Source: Siphonodentalium dalli
Lineage: Eukaryota; Mollusca; Scaphopoda; Gadilida; Siphonodentaliidae
Reading direction: 5' to 3'
Length of the DNA stretch: 64,000 bases
Assembly (NCBI GenBank): GCA_032622095.1
Contig: CP136069.1
Coordinates: 155,299,043-155,363,042, forward strand
This document shows, one piece after another, positions 1-11,390 of this stretch; the first letter of the stretch is position 1, and every line of letters starts with the position of its first letter. The notes beneath the pieces are model-generated. The model was not told where the DNA came from and searched no databases. It saw only the letters and a program-made list of their open reading frames with translations. Position numbers and translations under genes: made by a program.

Positions 1-61
1 TGGGTCCCCAAAACTGAAAAGCACAAAATTTCCACCTTGTTTCCGTAATTTTTTTCCCTGA

Positions 62-81
62 CCCCCCCCCCCCCCCCCCCC
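62..81. repeat. Poly-C tract of 20 C
   Basis: An uninterrupted run of about 20 C follows a T-rich stretch. A similar T-rich plus poly-C arrangement occurs at 25962-25977, so it may belong to a dispersed repeat. Such runs are prone to length error in assembly. Confidence 0.9.
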
Positions 82-240
82 TGTTCAAAGTTGTATTTTT
101 CGTGACTTCAATGCGTCTTTTTGTGACACAGAATGCTCGTAGAAAGGTAGTTCGGGTATTTATGGACCTATTTCGATACCGCTGAAAATTCAAAAGCGAA
201 TAATATTAGGTGTATTTTGGAGCGTAAACCGCCATGTGGC
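81..240 (-). repeat. Dispersed repeat family R1, copy 1
   Basis: This stretch matches, in reverse complement, 15174-15300 and 53343-53480. Shared blocks include AAAGCGAATAATATTAGG, a TTTCGATACCG block, and a TAGAAAGGTAGTTCGGGTAT block, in the same order in all three copies. No protein is encoded and no terminal repeats are evident. It is an unclassified interspersed repeat, probably a non-autonomous element. A shorter related piece lies near 13366-13395. Confidence 0.6.
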
Positions 241-315
241 TTTACTATTTCGATCTATATGGAAAAGATTCAAATGAATTAAGAGCTGTTGGTATGGCGC
301 CTGACGAGGGACCAG

Positions 316-640
316 CATTCAATTTCAATTTATTTATTCTGGTCATCATATAGTGATATTACAGATGGGATGTTTTGAATTACATAATCAGATACATAAT
401 ATATATATATATGCATGCACATGCGTTATATAATATATCGAGCACATATATACGAAAATATGGTAATGTTTATGCTTGTTGCTTTTAGATGGTAATAATA
501 ATAATACTACCAATGTATTGATCAATGTGGTCCAGTTAGTGGGGTTTGTGTTATGGATGCTACTTAGCCTCAAGAGGTTTCTAATTAGGGAAGTCCCTTC
601 TCCCTATTCGTTTTAGGGACCCGCTGATAAGCATGTCATA
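316..640 (-). mobile_element. Possible retroelement 3' end (antisense)
   Basis: Read on the minus strand, the segment ends with AATAAATAAATTGAAATTG, which looks like a LINE/SINE tail with a short repeated unit. An AT microsatellite (about 396-411) lies inside. No reverse transcriptase coding is visible, so this is at most a 3' UTR fragment. Confidence 0.3.
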
Positions 641-2409
641 GGGCTCAAGTCCTATTTTTCACCTCAACATGAGACTTCTATGGTCCAATAAGTTTGCTAT
701 CGCTTTAGATTACACTGGTGTAAATAAGGTTCGGAGAGACCTCTAGCGGATGCGGGAGGAATATATAGGAGAGAATAAAATAGACACTGGGCCCTGATTG
801 GTCAATAGCCTTGTGTGTTTTTTGCATAATAAAATCATCACACCTCTTCCCTATGATTTCCCACAGGTAAAATAGCTATTGGCACAGGAATTAACCCTTT
901 GTAGTGAAGTTTGAATTTTTTGGTGTGGTCTAAAATATCACAGTATTTTTTAGTGCGGTTCTGACACTAGTTACGAAAACACAAGATTTAAAGGCGAATT
1001 CCCTGCTAGACGGACGTGATTTTTTTGCGTAAAAAGTTTCCCCAAATGTCAATTTTTCAGATTTAAAGAACATTTTTGACCCAAAATTTATATTGCCAAT
1101 ATTGCTAAAACGTTATGGAAAACATTTACACCAGTGTACTTTTTTGGGAAATTTGTCCACTATATTATAATTATATTAGAACATTTGTTGCAATTAGTTT
1201 CGGATAAAATCATAAATGCACTGGACTAGCCTATATCGCCCGAAGGGAGAGTATAACTCGGGAAAGTTGGATTTCACTGTGTCAAAAAATTCACATGTGT
1301 TAATTGGTTTACCAATATGAGTAAATGTTAGCCCGAAATTATCATTGCTTTTCTTTGTTATCATATGAAATCGTAGTAAACCAGCTTCGAATCTGATCAA
1401 ACCAGCCCGATATATACGATGAGAAGAAGCAAATAGTTAATTAAAAGTAAAATAGTTAATATTATTACTGACCTAGTAAAGTAAATAGGTTTATAAAAAT
1501 GTTAATTAAAACAAACTCAATACCATGTGCGTGTGTTCACTGTGGGTCACAAGTAGGGACGCAGTGAAAGGGGGTTGGAGTGTAAGTACTTATATTGTAT
1601 GGGACACTATCGGGTTTAATTGAAAATTACATGCATCCGTCTTGGATTTTATACTCTTTGCGTCATTAAAGTCTTTGGATTACGTTACAGCCCGCATCTA
1701 TCCGTCTGCATATTGGATGTCACGATTTGAATCTATCGATCGGCAAATCATATAGCCCATATTTATGTGTATGTAATTATCAAATTTGTACATACACGAT
1801 CAATCTTCATATCTATGGGTAATTTGGTCATGTAAGCATCGTGTGCTTGGTCGTGAGTACACCATGCAGATATCTCGTTCTGATAGATGCGTATATTTGA
1901 ATTTCTAATATTAACTGTATAGCATTTCCCCAATGTATGTGGCTATTTTTTTGTAAAATAATTCATGGGCGATCTGATGCATGCCTCTTCTTGTCTTGTA
2001 CATGAATGGTCTCCGTGTGTGGCCAAATAAATGCGTTGAGTCTACGTTATTGGGCACTCACCAGTATGACCGATAAATACTGCATGGTTATTCCTTCACT
2101 GCTGACTGATTCTGACGATGGCTGTTAAGTTTTCATGCAAAGGAAACTAGCACCCATGTTATATACCATGCTCCAATCCCATTATGATATAACACGAAAC
2201 GAAGATGGATTGAAGAAAATTAGATTTGCCAGGATCATGTACACAGTACGCAATGTGTTATCTGACTTGACATATACATCGTTAAATAACAGTCCCTTCG
2301 CTTCATTGTGTGCGTTATATTTCAGAACCTGCAAGCGATAGCAACCAGTCGACAGTCGGAGAACAATAACTGTACAATGATGAACAACAATGTCAAATAA
2401 TGTCGATGC
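641..2409. other. No recognisable feature
   Basis: I see only short AT-rich open frames without recognisable protein content, and no terminal repeats, tRNA-like boxes or tandem arrays. Confidence 0.5.
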
Positions 2410-2518
2410 ACTTAACGCGAGGTATTCAGTCTTATTCAGATGTACTTAACGCGAGGCTTTCAGTCTAATTCAAATGTACTTAACTCGAGGCTTTCAGTCT
2501 AATTGAGGAGCACTTAAC
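2410..2518. repeat. 34 bp tandem repeat, 3.2 copies
   Basis: Three consecutive 34 bp units begin with ACTTAACGCGAGG or ACTTAACTCGAGG at 2410, 2444 and 2478, followed by a partial ACTTAAC. Copies 2 and 3 are closer to each other than to copy 1. Confidence 0.9.
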
Positions 2519-2720
2519 AGATAGTCCAGTTAATTACACAAATTTCATATCCGAATTTTGAACACAGCAGCGTCCTTATGCGTGTGCACATGCATTACAC
2601 GCAGCACCTCTCGTTTGTGGTGGAATCACTCTCGCGTGATTATCGGAATTTGGATCGTTGGAATGAAATACTGAATATTTATATTTCATCTGCTTATATG
2701 CCGATCAACCGGTACTTGTA

Positions 2721-2873
2721 TTTTGTTGGCCATAATACAAATAGTTGTACTTATAATTGCTAAGGACCAAAACAAAATAATAACAAATTATTGAAACAAA
2801 ACAGCGTATAGTGTTTCGTAAATATCCACAGTCCGATTATGCGCCCAAAGCTAGTAACCGAGAGCGCTCTTGT
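2721..2873. repeat. Direct repeat pair R2, left copy
   Basis: This is about 150 bp homologous to 3409-3568 in the same orientation. Shared blocks are GGCCATAATACA, ACCAAAACAAAATAATAACA and AAACAGCGTATAGT. The copies have drifted by several substitutions and small indels. The family is unrecognised; the ~690 bp spacing suggests a local duplication or two ends of one element. Confidence 0.75.
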
Positions 2874-3408
2874 TAGTAGTAGCAGTCGTAGTAGTATTTT
2901 ATTTGTACAATATATATAGAAATATAAAATAAAATATAAAATATTCAATTATGAGGATAAGTATATTGTACAGGAGCGTCATGAACAAATGGATCGTCTT
3001 CCTGCCGCACATGTGCACATATGATGGTTGTACTGTGCTTAATATTACTTTTCATAGATGCAGGGTCTGGCTAAGTATGATGGCTTTATACAGAATTAGA
3101 GCAAGAGCCTGTTGAGGTTGTTTTTTCATATTGTTCGCACTCATCTGATTATAACGACTAAGTTTTCGTATCGTCCAGCCAAAATGCAAGGTGAACATAT
3201 ATACCAGTTGTTTTTATTTAAAAGTATAGATAATAGTGGTGGGGCTCATGTCGTGCATTTAGACGTATTTGTACAATCTCGAAAAAATGTCTTGCTGCAT
3301 TTAATTTTTGACGAGTATCGCGATATATAACTTTTTGTCAATAACTTTTAAAATCGATTTCGAAAGGTTATGTTCTTGATCCAATGAGTTCCATATGTCA
3401 GGGAATGT

Positions 3409-3568
3409 GTGTTTCGGCCATAATACAGATAGTTGTATAATTGTACTTTCTAAGAACCAAAACAAAATAATAACAAATCGAATCAAAACAGCGTATAGTT
3501 TGTTTTTTTAAATACCCACGGTCCAATCAATAGACACCCATAGCTCATAACTGAGATCGCTCTTGGTT
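3409..3568. repeat. Direct repeat pair R2, right copy
   Basis: Second copy of the repeat at 2721-2873. It ends about 40 bp before the TTAA-flanked element at 3610. Confidence 0.75.
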
Positions 3569-3605
3569 ATATACTACCTGCGCACGACAGAAGCAAGAAT
3601 GTTCT

Positions 3606-4595
3606 TTAACCCTTTCAGTGCCAAGTTCGATTTTTGTATCAACCCATATTTCCTTGATCATTTTTCAAATTTATTGATTATAATAGTGTGATACATTGAT
3701 GGAAAGAGCTCTTTGAACGCCTGCCAAAAAGCTTTAATATGCGTGTGGTTGACGGACATCTTATGAAAGAGAAATGAGTAATGATGTGATGCTCAAATAA
3801 ACAGAAGGTAATAATGTGAATCTGCGTTGACATTTTCTATAAGCCTGCAATCGTGTTTAAAAGAAAAATTCAGTGATGTGACTATTATTTCAATTAATAC
3901 CTTGTTATTCGCTTACCACTGGCAATAAACAATACCATAATACCCTATACAATAGTAGTGCACACCAGTACGTCATATGATTGCGGTTATCATCAATACA
4001 ATATCGTTTTATATGCTTTTTAAAATTCTCATAATTCAGGATGATAAATTTTTGTGGGTCTCGAAAACTATTCAAGAGTGTTGTAACTCTTTTTGAAAGA
4101 ACTTGGCTGACACCATTCATAGAGTGTTAAAACTTTCAGTGCCAGGTCCGATTTTTGTATCAACCCATATACCCTGTGCCAATGCATTCTCTTATATATG
4201 CGAGTCGACCATAGGTCGCCTCGCATATATAAGAGAATGAATTGGCCTAACAATTTTTTTATCATTTGTTATTATTTTTTACAATTGTTTACAATTTTAA
4301 TAATTTTTTCTTATATTCTTTAACAGACTTATTTTGTAGGTTACGTTTTTCATGGGCATCAAAATTATTACTATGAATACTTGGTGATAGTTTTGAGTTA
4401 TAACATGCCCCTAAGGTTTTATCCAGTTTGTTTTTAAATTTGCTATAGCATGCTTAAGCATACCCAAAAATAATTAAGCCCAAAAAAATTTAAAAGAAAA
4501 ATAATTTAATTTTTAATTTTTTAATTATTTAGGGCCGATTTTACAGACCGTAAATTAGGGCCGATGAGATCGGCCCCTGGCACTGAAAGGGTTAA
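3606..4595. mobile_element. TTAA-flanked non-autonomous element (piggyBac-like MITE)
   Basis: TTAA lies immediately outside both ends (3606-3609 and 4592-4595). The termini CCCTTTCAGTGCCA and its reverse complement form a 14 bp perfect TIR, extending imperfectly through a CCGAT block. TTAA duplication with CCCTTT termini is the piggyBac pattern. The 982 bp interior has no transposase. A second, imperfect left end (ACTTTCAGTGCCAGGTCCG) lies at 4131, and a hairpin element sits right after it, so this is a composite. A fold-back derivative of the same family lies at 32876-32975. Confidence 0.8.
4172..4246. mobile_element. Hairpin MITE arm (CCCTGTGCC family), solo
   Basis: A palindrome with 33 nt arms (4178-4210 and 4214-4246), two mismatches, and only ATA between the arms. 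The same block occurs at 17132, 34110 and, inverted, at 34260. It starts with CCCTGTGCCAATGCATTCTC. Here it sits inside the TTAA-flanked element. I see only one of the two palindromic ends, so this copy appears partial. Confidence 0.75.
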
Positions 4596-4861
4596 AACTT
4601 CCTTTTTTGGATGTCGATATCTGGCAATCAATTATATTAATGGGCGCTTGTGTCCGATTAATTAGATTCTATTATCGAAAACTTACAGATTGTGGATGTA
4701 TGGTGTCATATCAGACAGGTCATCTTTAACATCGATCCCTGTGTATATTCACGGGTAAAGACTGACATATCAAGAGGCTTCTCTCACCAGGAAATAATCT
4801 GTTTCTCCAATGTTTTTTTCTTTCAATAAAGCATTTCTGTATCATTAATGTGTTGTTATCC

Positions 4862-5052
4862 TTATCCCATAGGAAATGTTCAGATAATAAGTTCAACAAA
4901 CATATGTTGAACTTATTAACTAAACATTTCCCTCAATAAATAGGGGTACTTCTGCACTTTTATTGATCTGTTGTCTGCTTTTATCATCTTGACATCCCTC
5001 CAAATCAATAATAGACCATTCCGATATACACTTTTTAACTGACTGAGAGAAT
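4862..5052. mobile_element. Small MITE-like repeat, TTATCCCAT family, copy 1
   Basis: This is homologous along its length to 10300-10475. It opens with TTATCCCATAGGAAATGTTC and includes CATCCCTCCAAAT in both copies. In this copy 4872-4931 folds as a hairpin (GGAAATGTT with AACATTTCC outside, AAGTTCA with TGAACTT inside). The right end is degraded compared with the second copy. Confidence 0.65.
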
Positions 5053-6813
5053 CCATTTAGTATAGAAAGGGTTATCAGGGACAGTAAGTGTAGCTATTTT
5101 CTGAACATCGTATTTTTTATTGAACATCTATCCTTTAAAACACATATATTCACTTGGGGTTAAAAGATTCCTGCAGTTTTGGATCTAACCGATTTTTATT
5201 GCTGTTTTTTATGAGGCTCCGACTCTATTCCGATTTTTTAAACATTGTGTAGCTTTTAGCGCCAAAAAGAACTTTGTTGACAGAATTGTGGATGTAATGG
5301 ATTCGTGATGAGTTCGTTGTTCCTTGCATACCACAATAATCGCCATATTTTGGTTACAGGTCCAGAAACTCGTTTACTCCGACTCTTTTCCGCTTTCATG
5401 GTTCAGATAACTAATGATCCGATTCTGCCCTGTTTTTCGCTCTCAGTTCGACTGGCCACGATTAACTGAGCCATAATGTGCAGAAATATGTAACGGAGTG
5501 ACAATTTGAAATAAATTGTCAAATTCGATGTATTAAGTTTTGCGAACATTCAAAAATCCTATAAGGATACTAACTATGATCTATTTTCAACACACTTATG
5601 TCTGTTTGTCCACTATCTACAATGTAGATGGCTCCAAACGGGTCTAACAGGGGTATTTTATGGGGACATCAAATGGTATTATAATTTGATAAAGTTGCCA
5701 AAGTAACGGTGTCGTGTCGGGGATGCGATCGGGGAGGGGTGCCAGAAGGATATTTCTGCTATTAATATTCACCAACCCTTTATATGTATATAAGAAGATC
5801 ATACTTATATGTATAGACGTGCTTCTGTGATCGTCGGAGTGAGGGCTGGAGCCGAGTTAGAGATTATGGTGTTCGTGGTCTGATCACAACATGGATTTTG
5901 AGCTGTTTTTTAAGGGGGGGGGGGGGGGCGACCATGCAGTTTTGGCTGGATACTGTTTGAGCGGGTCTAATCCGCGATTTGCGGAAAACAGGACTGATTG
6001 CCGAGCCCGGTCTGAGCTGAGGGACATCTGGATGTGCCATTCCGGTCGTAACATAACCGTTCGATGAAAATATCAGTATAAATAAATCGATATATATCAC
6101 TGAGCGAGTGCGGGTCAAAAGCGGGGAGTCGATATCAGGAATGGCAGTATATAACAATATTTTATTATTTGCTTTAGAAATGTATGTGTGAATATCCAGA
6201 TGGCCCAATTCAAAGGAATTTTGGGGAAAATCTAATTACGCGTTTTGCGAAATTGCAAGAGTTACATTTTTAAAATCGGTGAATGTGGTCCTGGGTTGAA
6301 GGCACCAACACGGATAAATTTCGACAGTCCATGTATGATGTTGGGACCCTTTTCAGTCGATTCCCACAATGTGTTATATATAGGTGTATATAGGTGCCGT
6401 CCAATTCATGGGAGACAGAAAACATAGCCACCAACTGTTTAGCCCGGAAATCCCTTCTAGTTAAGTAATAAAATATTCACATTGATGAATTCTTTCTCGT
6501 GAAATATTTGATGATTGAAGTTATGTGGGGAAACTCCATTATATGCCTTCCATACAATGAAACAGTTATTTTAATCCTGTGTCACATTCTAATAAGTTAC
6601 ATATGTCTACACCATTATGTAGAATGTGCATATATAGTATGTCACACTCATTATGGGAACTTTCCATACACATTGTTTACTTTCAGATGACCCAGGTATC
6701 GATGTGTTTATATATGCTCAACTCAATGTTCATTCAATGTTGCTAATTGATTTGCCGGCGTGAATATGGTGCGAAATGAGGACGGTGAAGTGTTAATGGC
6801 GATATAATCTACT
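5053..6813. other. No recognisable gene; poly-G tract
   Basis: I see no coding feature. A run of about 15 G lies near 5914-5928. A short block at 5164-5190 (CCTGCAGTTTTGGATCTAAC) recurs inverted at 8910-8933, hinting at a degraded larger inverted structure around 5.1-8.9 kb. Confidence 0.5.
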
Positions 6814-6932
6814 ACGAAAGACGAATCAACATCACTTTGTTAGAGTCGGAACCGATCAATTCGCCCAGGATAAGGTTAGGATCCATCGAAAATTAGAGTC
6901 GGATCCAAAGCAACACTTTTTATTTTGAGTTT
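6814..6932 (+). repeat. Inverted repeat pair R3, left arm
   Basis: About 120 bp that match the reverse complement of 8511-8637 at roughly 85-90 percent by eye. Shared blocks are AATTCGCCCAGGATAAG, GGATCCATCGAA and CAACACTTTTTATTT. The arms enclose a Helitron end and the 7784-8477 element, so they are either the TIRs of a larger host element or two opposed copies of one repeat. Confidence 0.75.
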
Positions 6933-6941
6933 TATATAATA

Positions 6942-7370
6942 CTAGCAGGTTAGCCCGCCACTGGCGGCAATCGTCAGAAACATGACAATTTTAATTTGTT
7001 TTTAATTTATTTTTTTAATTATTTTTTTAATTTAATTATTTTTTTTCAATGAGTTAATTGTGCCTTTTTAATTTACTGGCTTTTTAAATTAATTTTTTTA
7101 TTTAATTTTTTTTGTTCAATGAGTTAATTGTACCTTTTGAATTTTTTAATTTAAATTTTTTTTTTTTCAATTTTACCCGATTTGACCTTGAATTTATCAT
7201 TTTCAAGGTCAAGGTCAGGTCGGGGTCACAATTTAACCCGTCCATGACACTTCCCGTGGGTAGCAAGTTTGAGCTCAATCGGTTCGAGTCTATAAAGGAC
7301 ACACACATATATATCACATGTGGGTACCCGTTTCAAGGTGAAGATCACATCGGGTGGAAAAACTGACCCG
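6942..7370 (-). mobile_element. Helitron 3'-terminal fragment (antisense)
   Basis: On the minus strand the segment ends in CTAG followed by T, preceded by the GC-rich hairpin GCCGCCAGTGGCGGGC (about 6953-6968). This is the Helitron 3' signature. The interior has an AT-rich stretch, a TCAAGGTCAAGGTCA block, and CGAGTCTATAA near the other end, as in the Helitrons at 17.7-18.5 kb. The 5' end could not be fixed, so the right boundary is approximate. Confidence 0.55.
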
Positions 7371-7667
7371 ATGAAAATCTCCCCCGTTCCCAGGAAGCCC
7401 TAAGTACGTAAGAATAACACAACACGCTCATTTCTGGATACAGTCACGCTCACATGTGGACCCAGACGTAAGAATCACATTACACGCATGTACGCTCTTT
7501 ATCAACGACACTGCGGATACGAACGCTCTTTAACTATCATCGCGATTAACTTTACAGTGCCGAGGACGGTCATTTTTGTGACTAGTAGTGGAGAACGGGT
7601 GCTCGGAGCTTCTCCAAAACGTCGCGACGACCATTCCCGTGAGTTTTTACCCTTAGATGGGATGTTT

Positions 7668-7670
<3 letters not shown>

Positions 7671-7730
<60 letters not shown>
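7671..7730. repeat. (TA)30 microsatellite
   Basis: An uninterrupted 60 bp run of TA. It generates spurious Tyr-Ile open frames on both strands. Confidence 0.97.
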
Positions 7731-7733
<3 letters not shown>

Positions 7734-7783
7734 AAGTCTCAAAATATATAGTTGAAAAAGTCAATACCAGGAGATGATATTTT

Positions 7784-8477
7784 CACCCCTGGTCAAGTGG
7801 TCCTGCAGAGGTGCTATGATGTTGGTGGGTCCTGATGTTTTGCTATGATGCGGTTAGTACAAAGCGATGCGGGTGACCGCGTTCCGCGTCGTGTTTACAC
7901 CGTGCGCGAGTCTGGGGGCAAATGTACGCTATGTTTACTAAGACTGGCCCACCCTATGTTATGTTAGAAAAACCGAAAACAGCACCCTTCTAGCCCGTGC
8001 TGTTGCCCTAAATACCGAAACGGCAATGAGTGTTTTTTTTTGCCACCTCGTGTGGGAACAACACGGGCCAGAAGGGTGCGGTTTTCGATTTTTATAGTAT
8101 AACTTGGGGTGGGCCACACTATCGCATGGTTTATTTCGTCAACATCGGTCCACAAATACCGAAACGGCAATGTGTGTCCGTTTTGCCACCTTCTGTGGCA
8201 ACCACACTGGCTAGAGGGGTGCGGTTTTCAGTTTGTATAGTATATCTTGTGGTGGGCCACCCTACCGTGACATTTATGTTATCGAAATCGGTCCATAAAT
8301 ACCGAAATGACAATGTGTGCCATTTTGCCATCTCGTGTGGCAACCACACGGGGTAGAGGGGTGTGGTTTTCTGTTTTCATAGTATAACTTGGGGGTGTGC
8401 CACCCTATCGCATCATAGCAAAACAGCAAGACCCACCAACATCATAGCACTTCTGCAGGACCACTTGACCAGGGGTG
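7784..8477. mobile_element. 694 bp TIR element with internal 143 bp tandem repeats
   Basis: Near-perfect 68 bp TIRs (7784-7851 and 8410-8477, about three mismatches) begin CACCCCTGGTCAAGTGGTCC. ATTTT flanks both sides and may be a 5 bp target duplication. The interior consists of about three tandem units of 143-144 bp, each with a CCGAAACGGCAATG-like block (8015, 8159, 8302) and a GTGGGCCACCCTA block. No transposase is encoded and the superfamily is not assigned. It is nested between the R3 arms. Confidence 0.85.
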
Positions 8478-8510
8478 ATTTTTCTCATCGTGGGTCCGAA
8501 AAGTCATAGA

Positions 8511-8637
8511 TAAAAAAACTCCAAATAAAAAGTGTTGCTTCGGATCCTACTCTAATGTTCGATGGATCCTACACTTATCCTGGGCGAATTTATCGGTTCC
8601 GCCTCTAACACAGCGATGTTGCTTCGTCTTTTGTGGT
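8511..8637 (-). repeat. Inverted repeat pair R3, right arm
   Basis: Reverse-complement partner of 6814-6932; same blocks in reversed order. Confidence 0.75.
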
Positions 8638-9722
8638 TGACTCGATTTTGTGCCTTTAGAATTTTATATTCACTCAAACGAGTTAAAAGAACTTGATGGA
8701 GTCTGAAGTTCGCGAGTTACCGATCAAGACGTCGATTGAGCACAATAATATCGTCAATTTTCGTCAAACCTTGTGCTTGCATAAAAACTGATTCCACAAG
8801 GAGTTTAAAGAGCCAATTAAGAAGATCGTCCAAAAAAATTAGCATTTTCACAATGTTCCAGTTGTTTTCTTGAAGAATCGCCATTAAAAGCGACTAGGAA
8901 CCGAATCGTGTTAGATCCAAAACTACAGGAATCGTTGAACACCAGTGATATCACCAGATATTTCTGTGAGTGTTTTTGAAATTTTATTGTTGTTAGAAAC
9001 GTTTCTATAAGAAGAGATGGAGCAACGTTAATATTCCCCATGTCACACAATTTATACATCTTTATTTCCTCCAGTTCTGAAGAGTACAATTATGAGCAAG
9101 TAGAACAAAACAAAAAAATGGTACATTAAAGATACGGGCGGCGTTGGAGGTGGGTATGCTGTTAAAATATTCACCTCCGTCAAAAACGCCTTAAACAGAA
9201 GGAATAGTAAATTATAGACAGACCTTGTTCTTGTGCCAATAAGAAATATGGCATAAACAGTATGTTATTGTCAATTGTTCCCATTTGGTATGTAAACAAA
9301 AGCAAAACACGATACGTTTCCTGGCTTTTGTTTAGATCCGGATATGGTAAACATAAAGAGTGTTATTTGTTACTGTTTTCCTGATATGGATATAATAAAG
9401 AGCGTTTATATCATGTTTATGTTATGTAAACAGAAGCACAACTTCTGTAACACGAGCAGTCTCTTGTTTACGTACATCATCGTACGTCTTGACGACAATA
9501 TACTATTTACGCGTTGATTATGTTTGGCATATGTATATATTGTTGGTGTTTCTTCTGTTGATGGCGATTTGAACAAATATAAATATTTCTGCAACGAACA
9601 CCGCCCATGCCTTTAAAAAGATGGAAAATAACATATGCCAACCGCCTGAACAGAAATGTACAAATATAAATAATATTTAGATTTTATGAGATTCGTCTTC
9701 TCTAACTGTTCCGTTAATGACA
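8638..9722. other. No gene seen; recurring AATAAAGAGCG motif
   Basis: This stretch is downstream of the copper transporter's stop codon and could include its 3' UTR, but I found no clear AATAAA on the minus strand close to the stop. The motif ATAAAGAGYG occurs near 9354 and 9397, as at several places up to 15.4 kb. Confidence 0.4.
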
Positions 9723-10101
9723 TCACACCCGGGCCTCTTCTATTATCCCAGGTTTTATCATTATTTCACGCGTTCTCGTGCAGCGTTTAGGTATCAATGG
9801 ATCTTCTGACGTTTGTCGCTGCGTGACGCAGCCGGGGCCACGTGGATTTCTTCCCACCGAACTGGTTGTCTTCACTTTATCGGTTATGATGACGTATTTA
9901 CAGACTACCCAGATGAGAGGTCGAGCTATGCAATAACCGAATCCCGCACCAGTCATGACACTTATTAAGATCCATACGTTGTAACTCATCGTCATGAGCA
10001 TCAAAGAGTACGCTACCAACAGACGTGTGGAGTTCATCACGGATTGAGTGAAGCGGGTCCAGAACTTCGGCGATTTCCTAAACGTCGCCAGAAATCGTCT
10101 C
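9723..10101 (-). CDS. SLC31/Ctr-family copper transporter, terminal exon
   Basis: Ctr proteins are trimeric high-affinity copper(I) channels of the plasma or endolysosomal membrane, with three TM helices per subunit. This exon encodes TM2 and TM3. MLMTMSYNVWI carries the family's MxxxM copper-selectivity motif, and GAGFG is the GxxxG packing motif of TM3; the order and spacing match SLC31A2-like proteins (compare MSYNTWIFL in the human paralogue, from memory). The exon starts after a consensus acceptor (TTTTATCTTCGCAG), taking phase 2, and runs 125 complete codons to TGA at 9723-9725. The cytosolic tail after TM3 is long (about 60-70 residues) and lacks the C-terminal HCH of human CTR1. It joins in frame to exon 11941-12046. 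The intron is about 1.84 kb. Confidence 0.85.
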
Positions 10102-10299
10102 CTGCGAAGATAAAATCCCAACTTTAATATAAAGTTCATAAATGTTTCCAGGGACTTTTTGGGCAAATAGCGGGGACAAAATATACTCCGTTCGCAATGG
10201 GAAATATTCAGATCAATCCACAATTTCTTACCACTAAAATCCCCAATTTACAAACATTCTTTATTGGCAACCCTACACTAAGGTATCATTGGTGAGTAG

Positions 10300-10475
10300 T
10301 TATCCCATAGGAAATGTTCAGATAATAAGTTCAGAAAACGACTTTATAAAACATTTCCCTCCATCAATAGGACTGCCCTTTCATTTATATGTCGTCTGTT
10401 TTATCACCTTAACATCCCTCCAAATGAATAATAGATATTTCCAATGTACACTTTATAACTGACTGCATGGGATAA
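10300..10475. mobile_element. Small MITE-like repeat, TTATCCCAT family, copy 2
   Basis: A 176 bp repeat with 9 bp terminal inverted repeats TTATCCCAT / ATGGGATAA, homologous to 4862-5052. It lies in the copper transporter intron. Confidence 0.7.
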
Positions 10476-11132
10476 TCCATTTCGTATATAAATGGTTAAC
10501 AACATATATGATTTCCCCGTATAAAGTTATGCATATGCTCTATATGTACACAATAAGAACAATATATTACAAAATTCAAACTGATTGATTACACTGATTT
10601 TCACGATGATTATACTTGTTCATATTTTCTGCCACTCATAGAAATTCCCAATTATATGGTGTAAACATATTTTTTTCTCTAAATCATGCGCATGAATTAA
10701 CAAAATTGTATAATATATAAAGACAATTATTTTTAGAGAATGGGAGTTGGCAGAAAGTATGACGCTTATATTAGCAATTGCCCTATCGTTGGCATATACA
10801 TGTAGTGTCTTTATTGCTTTTTCATAAAGTTCTTTTCCAGTTAGATTTTGCTTTTATGTTCATTTTTCTATCTTATTGTCATTGTCAGGGCATAGACTGT
10901 CCAACAGTAACCTATACTAACGAGTCACTGTTGGGCAGTCCATGCATCAGATGAACTGAATTATCTCAATTACATGAGACTCTACGGCGTATGAAATTTC
11001 CAATGCAAAGGTTACACACAACTAAATCATTCCATACAGAAGACAGTGTTAGGTTTAACATATACCCGCGCTACATTATCAAACCTATCCGACTGAGATA
11101 GTATGGCGATTAGAACTCCAATGCAGACATAA
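10476..11132. other. Intron sequence, nothing recognised
   Basis: Inside the copper transporter intron. There is a near-palindromic pair around 10898-10943 (GACTGTCCAACAGT / ACTGTTGGGCAGTC) that can fold into a hairpin. Confidence 0.5.
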
Positions 11133-11136
11133 TTAA

Positions 11137-11390
11137 CCCTTTCATGGCGGGGCTGCGCTGGTGCAACATTAAAGATCCTCTGCCAGTGCTCTTATTTATG
11201 CTAGTCTCCCATAGGGAGCCTCGTATGTATTAGATAATTCACTGGCTTACAGTGTCAAGGAAAACATTGTTAGGCCAATGCATGCTTTTACAAAATTCCA
11301 GGCTCCCTATGGGAGACCCGCATATATTAGAGAATGCACTGGCACGTGATATTTAATGCTGCACCAGCGCAAATTTTAAATCCAAGATGG
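11137..11390. mobile_element. TTAA-type MITE, left end and double-hairpin body
   Basis: TTAA at 11133-11136 precedes CCCTTTCATGGCGGGG. The body has two hairpin-forming halves: one around TCTCCCATAGGGAG (11205-11218) closed by GCCAGTG / CACTGGC, the other around CTCCCTATGGGAG, ending AGAGAATGCACTGGCAC. Outer arms GCGCTGGTGCA and TGCACCAGCGC pair with each other. The expected right terminus is missing, but the right end of a related copy (CCCCGTCATGAAAGGG) is seen at 62756-62771. It sits within the copper transporter intron. Confidence 0.6.

Noticed and set aside
7582-7764. Tyr-Ile-rich frames
   Set aside because: Translation of the (TA)n microsatellite.
8030-8356. 108-residue open frame with repeated HTG-like motifs
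   Set aside because: Lies in the 143 bp tandem repeats of the TIR element; the opposite strand is equally open.
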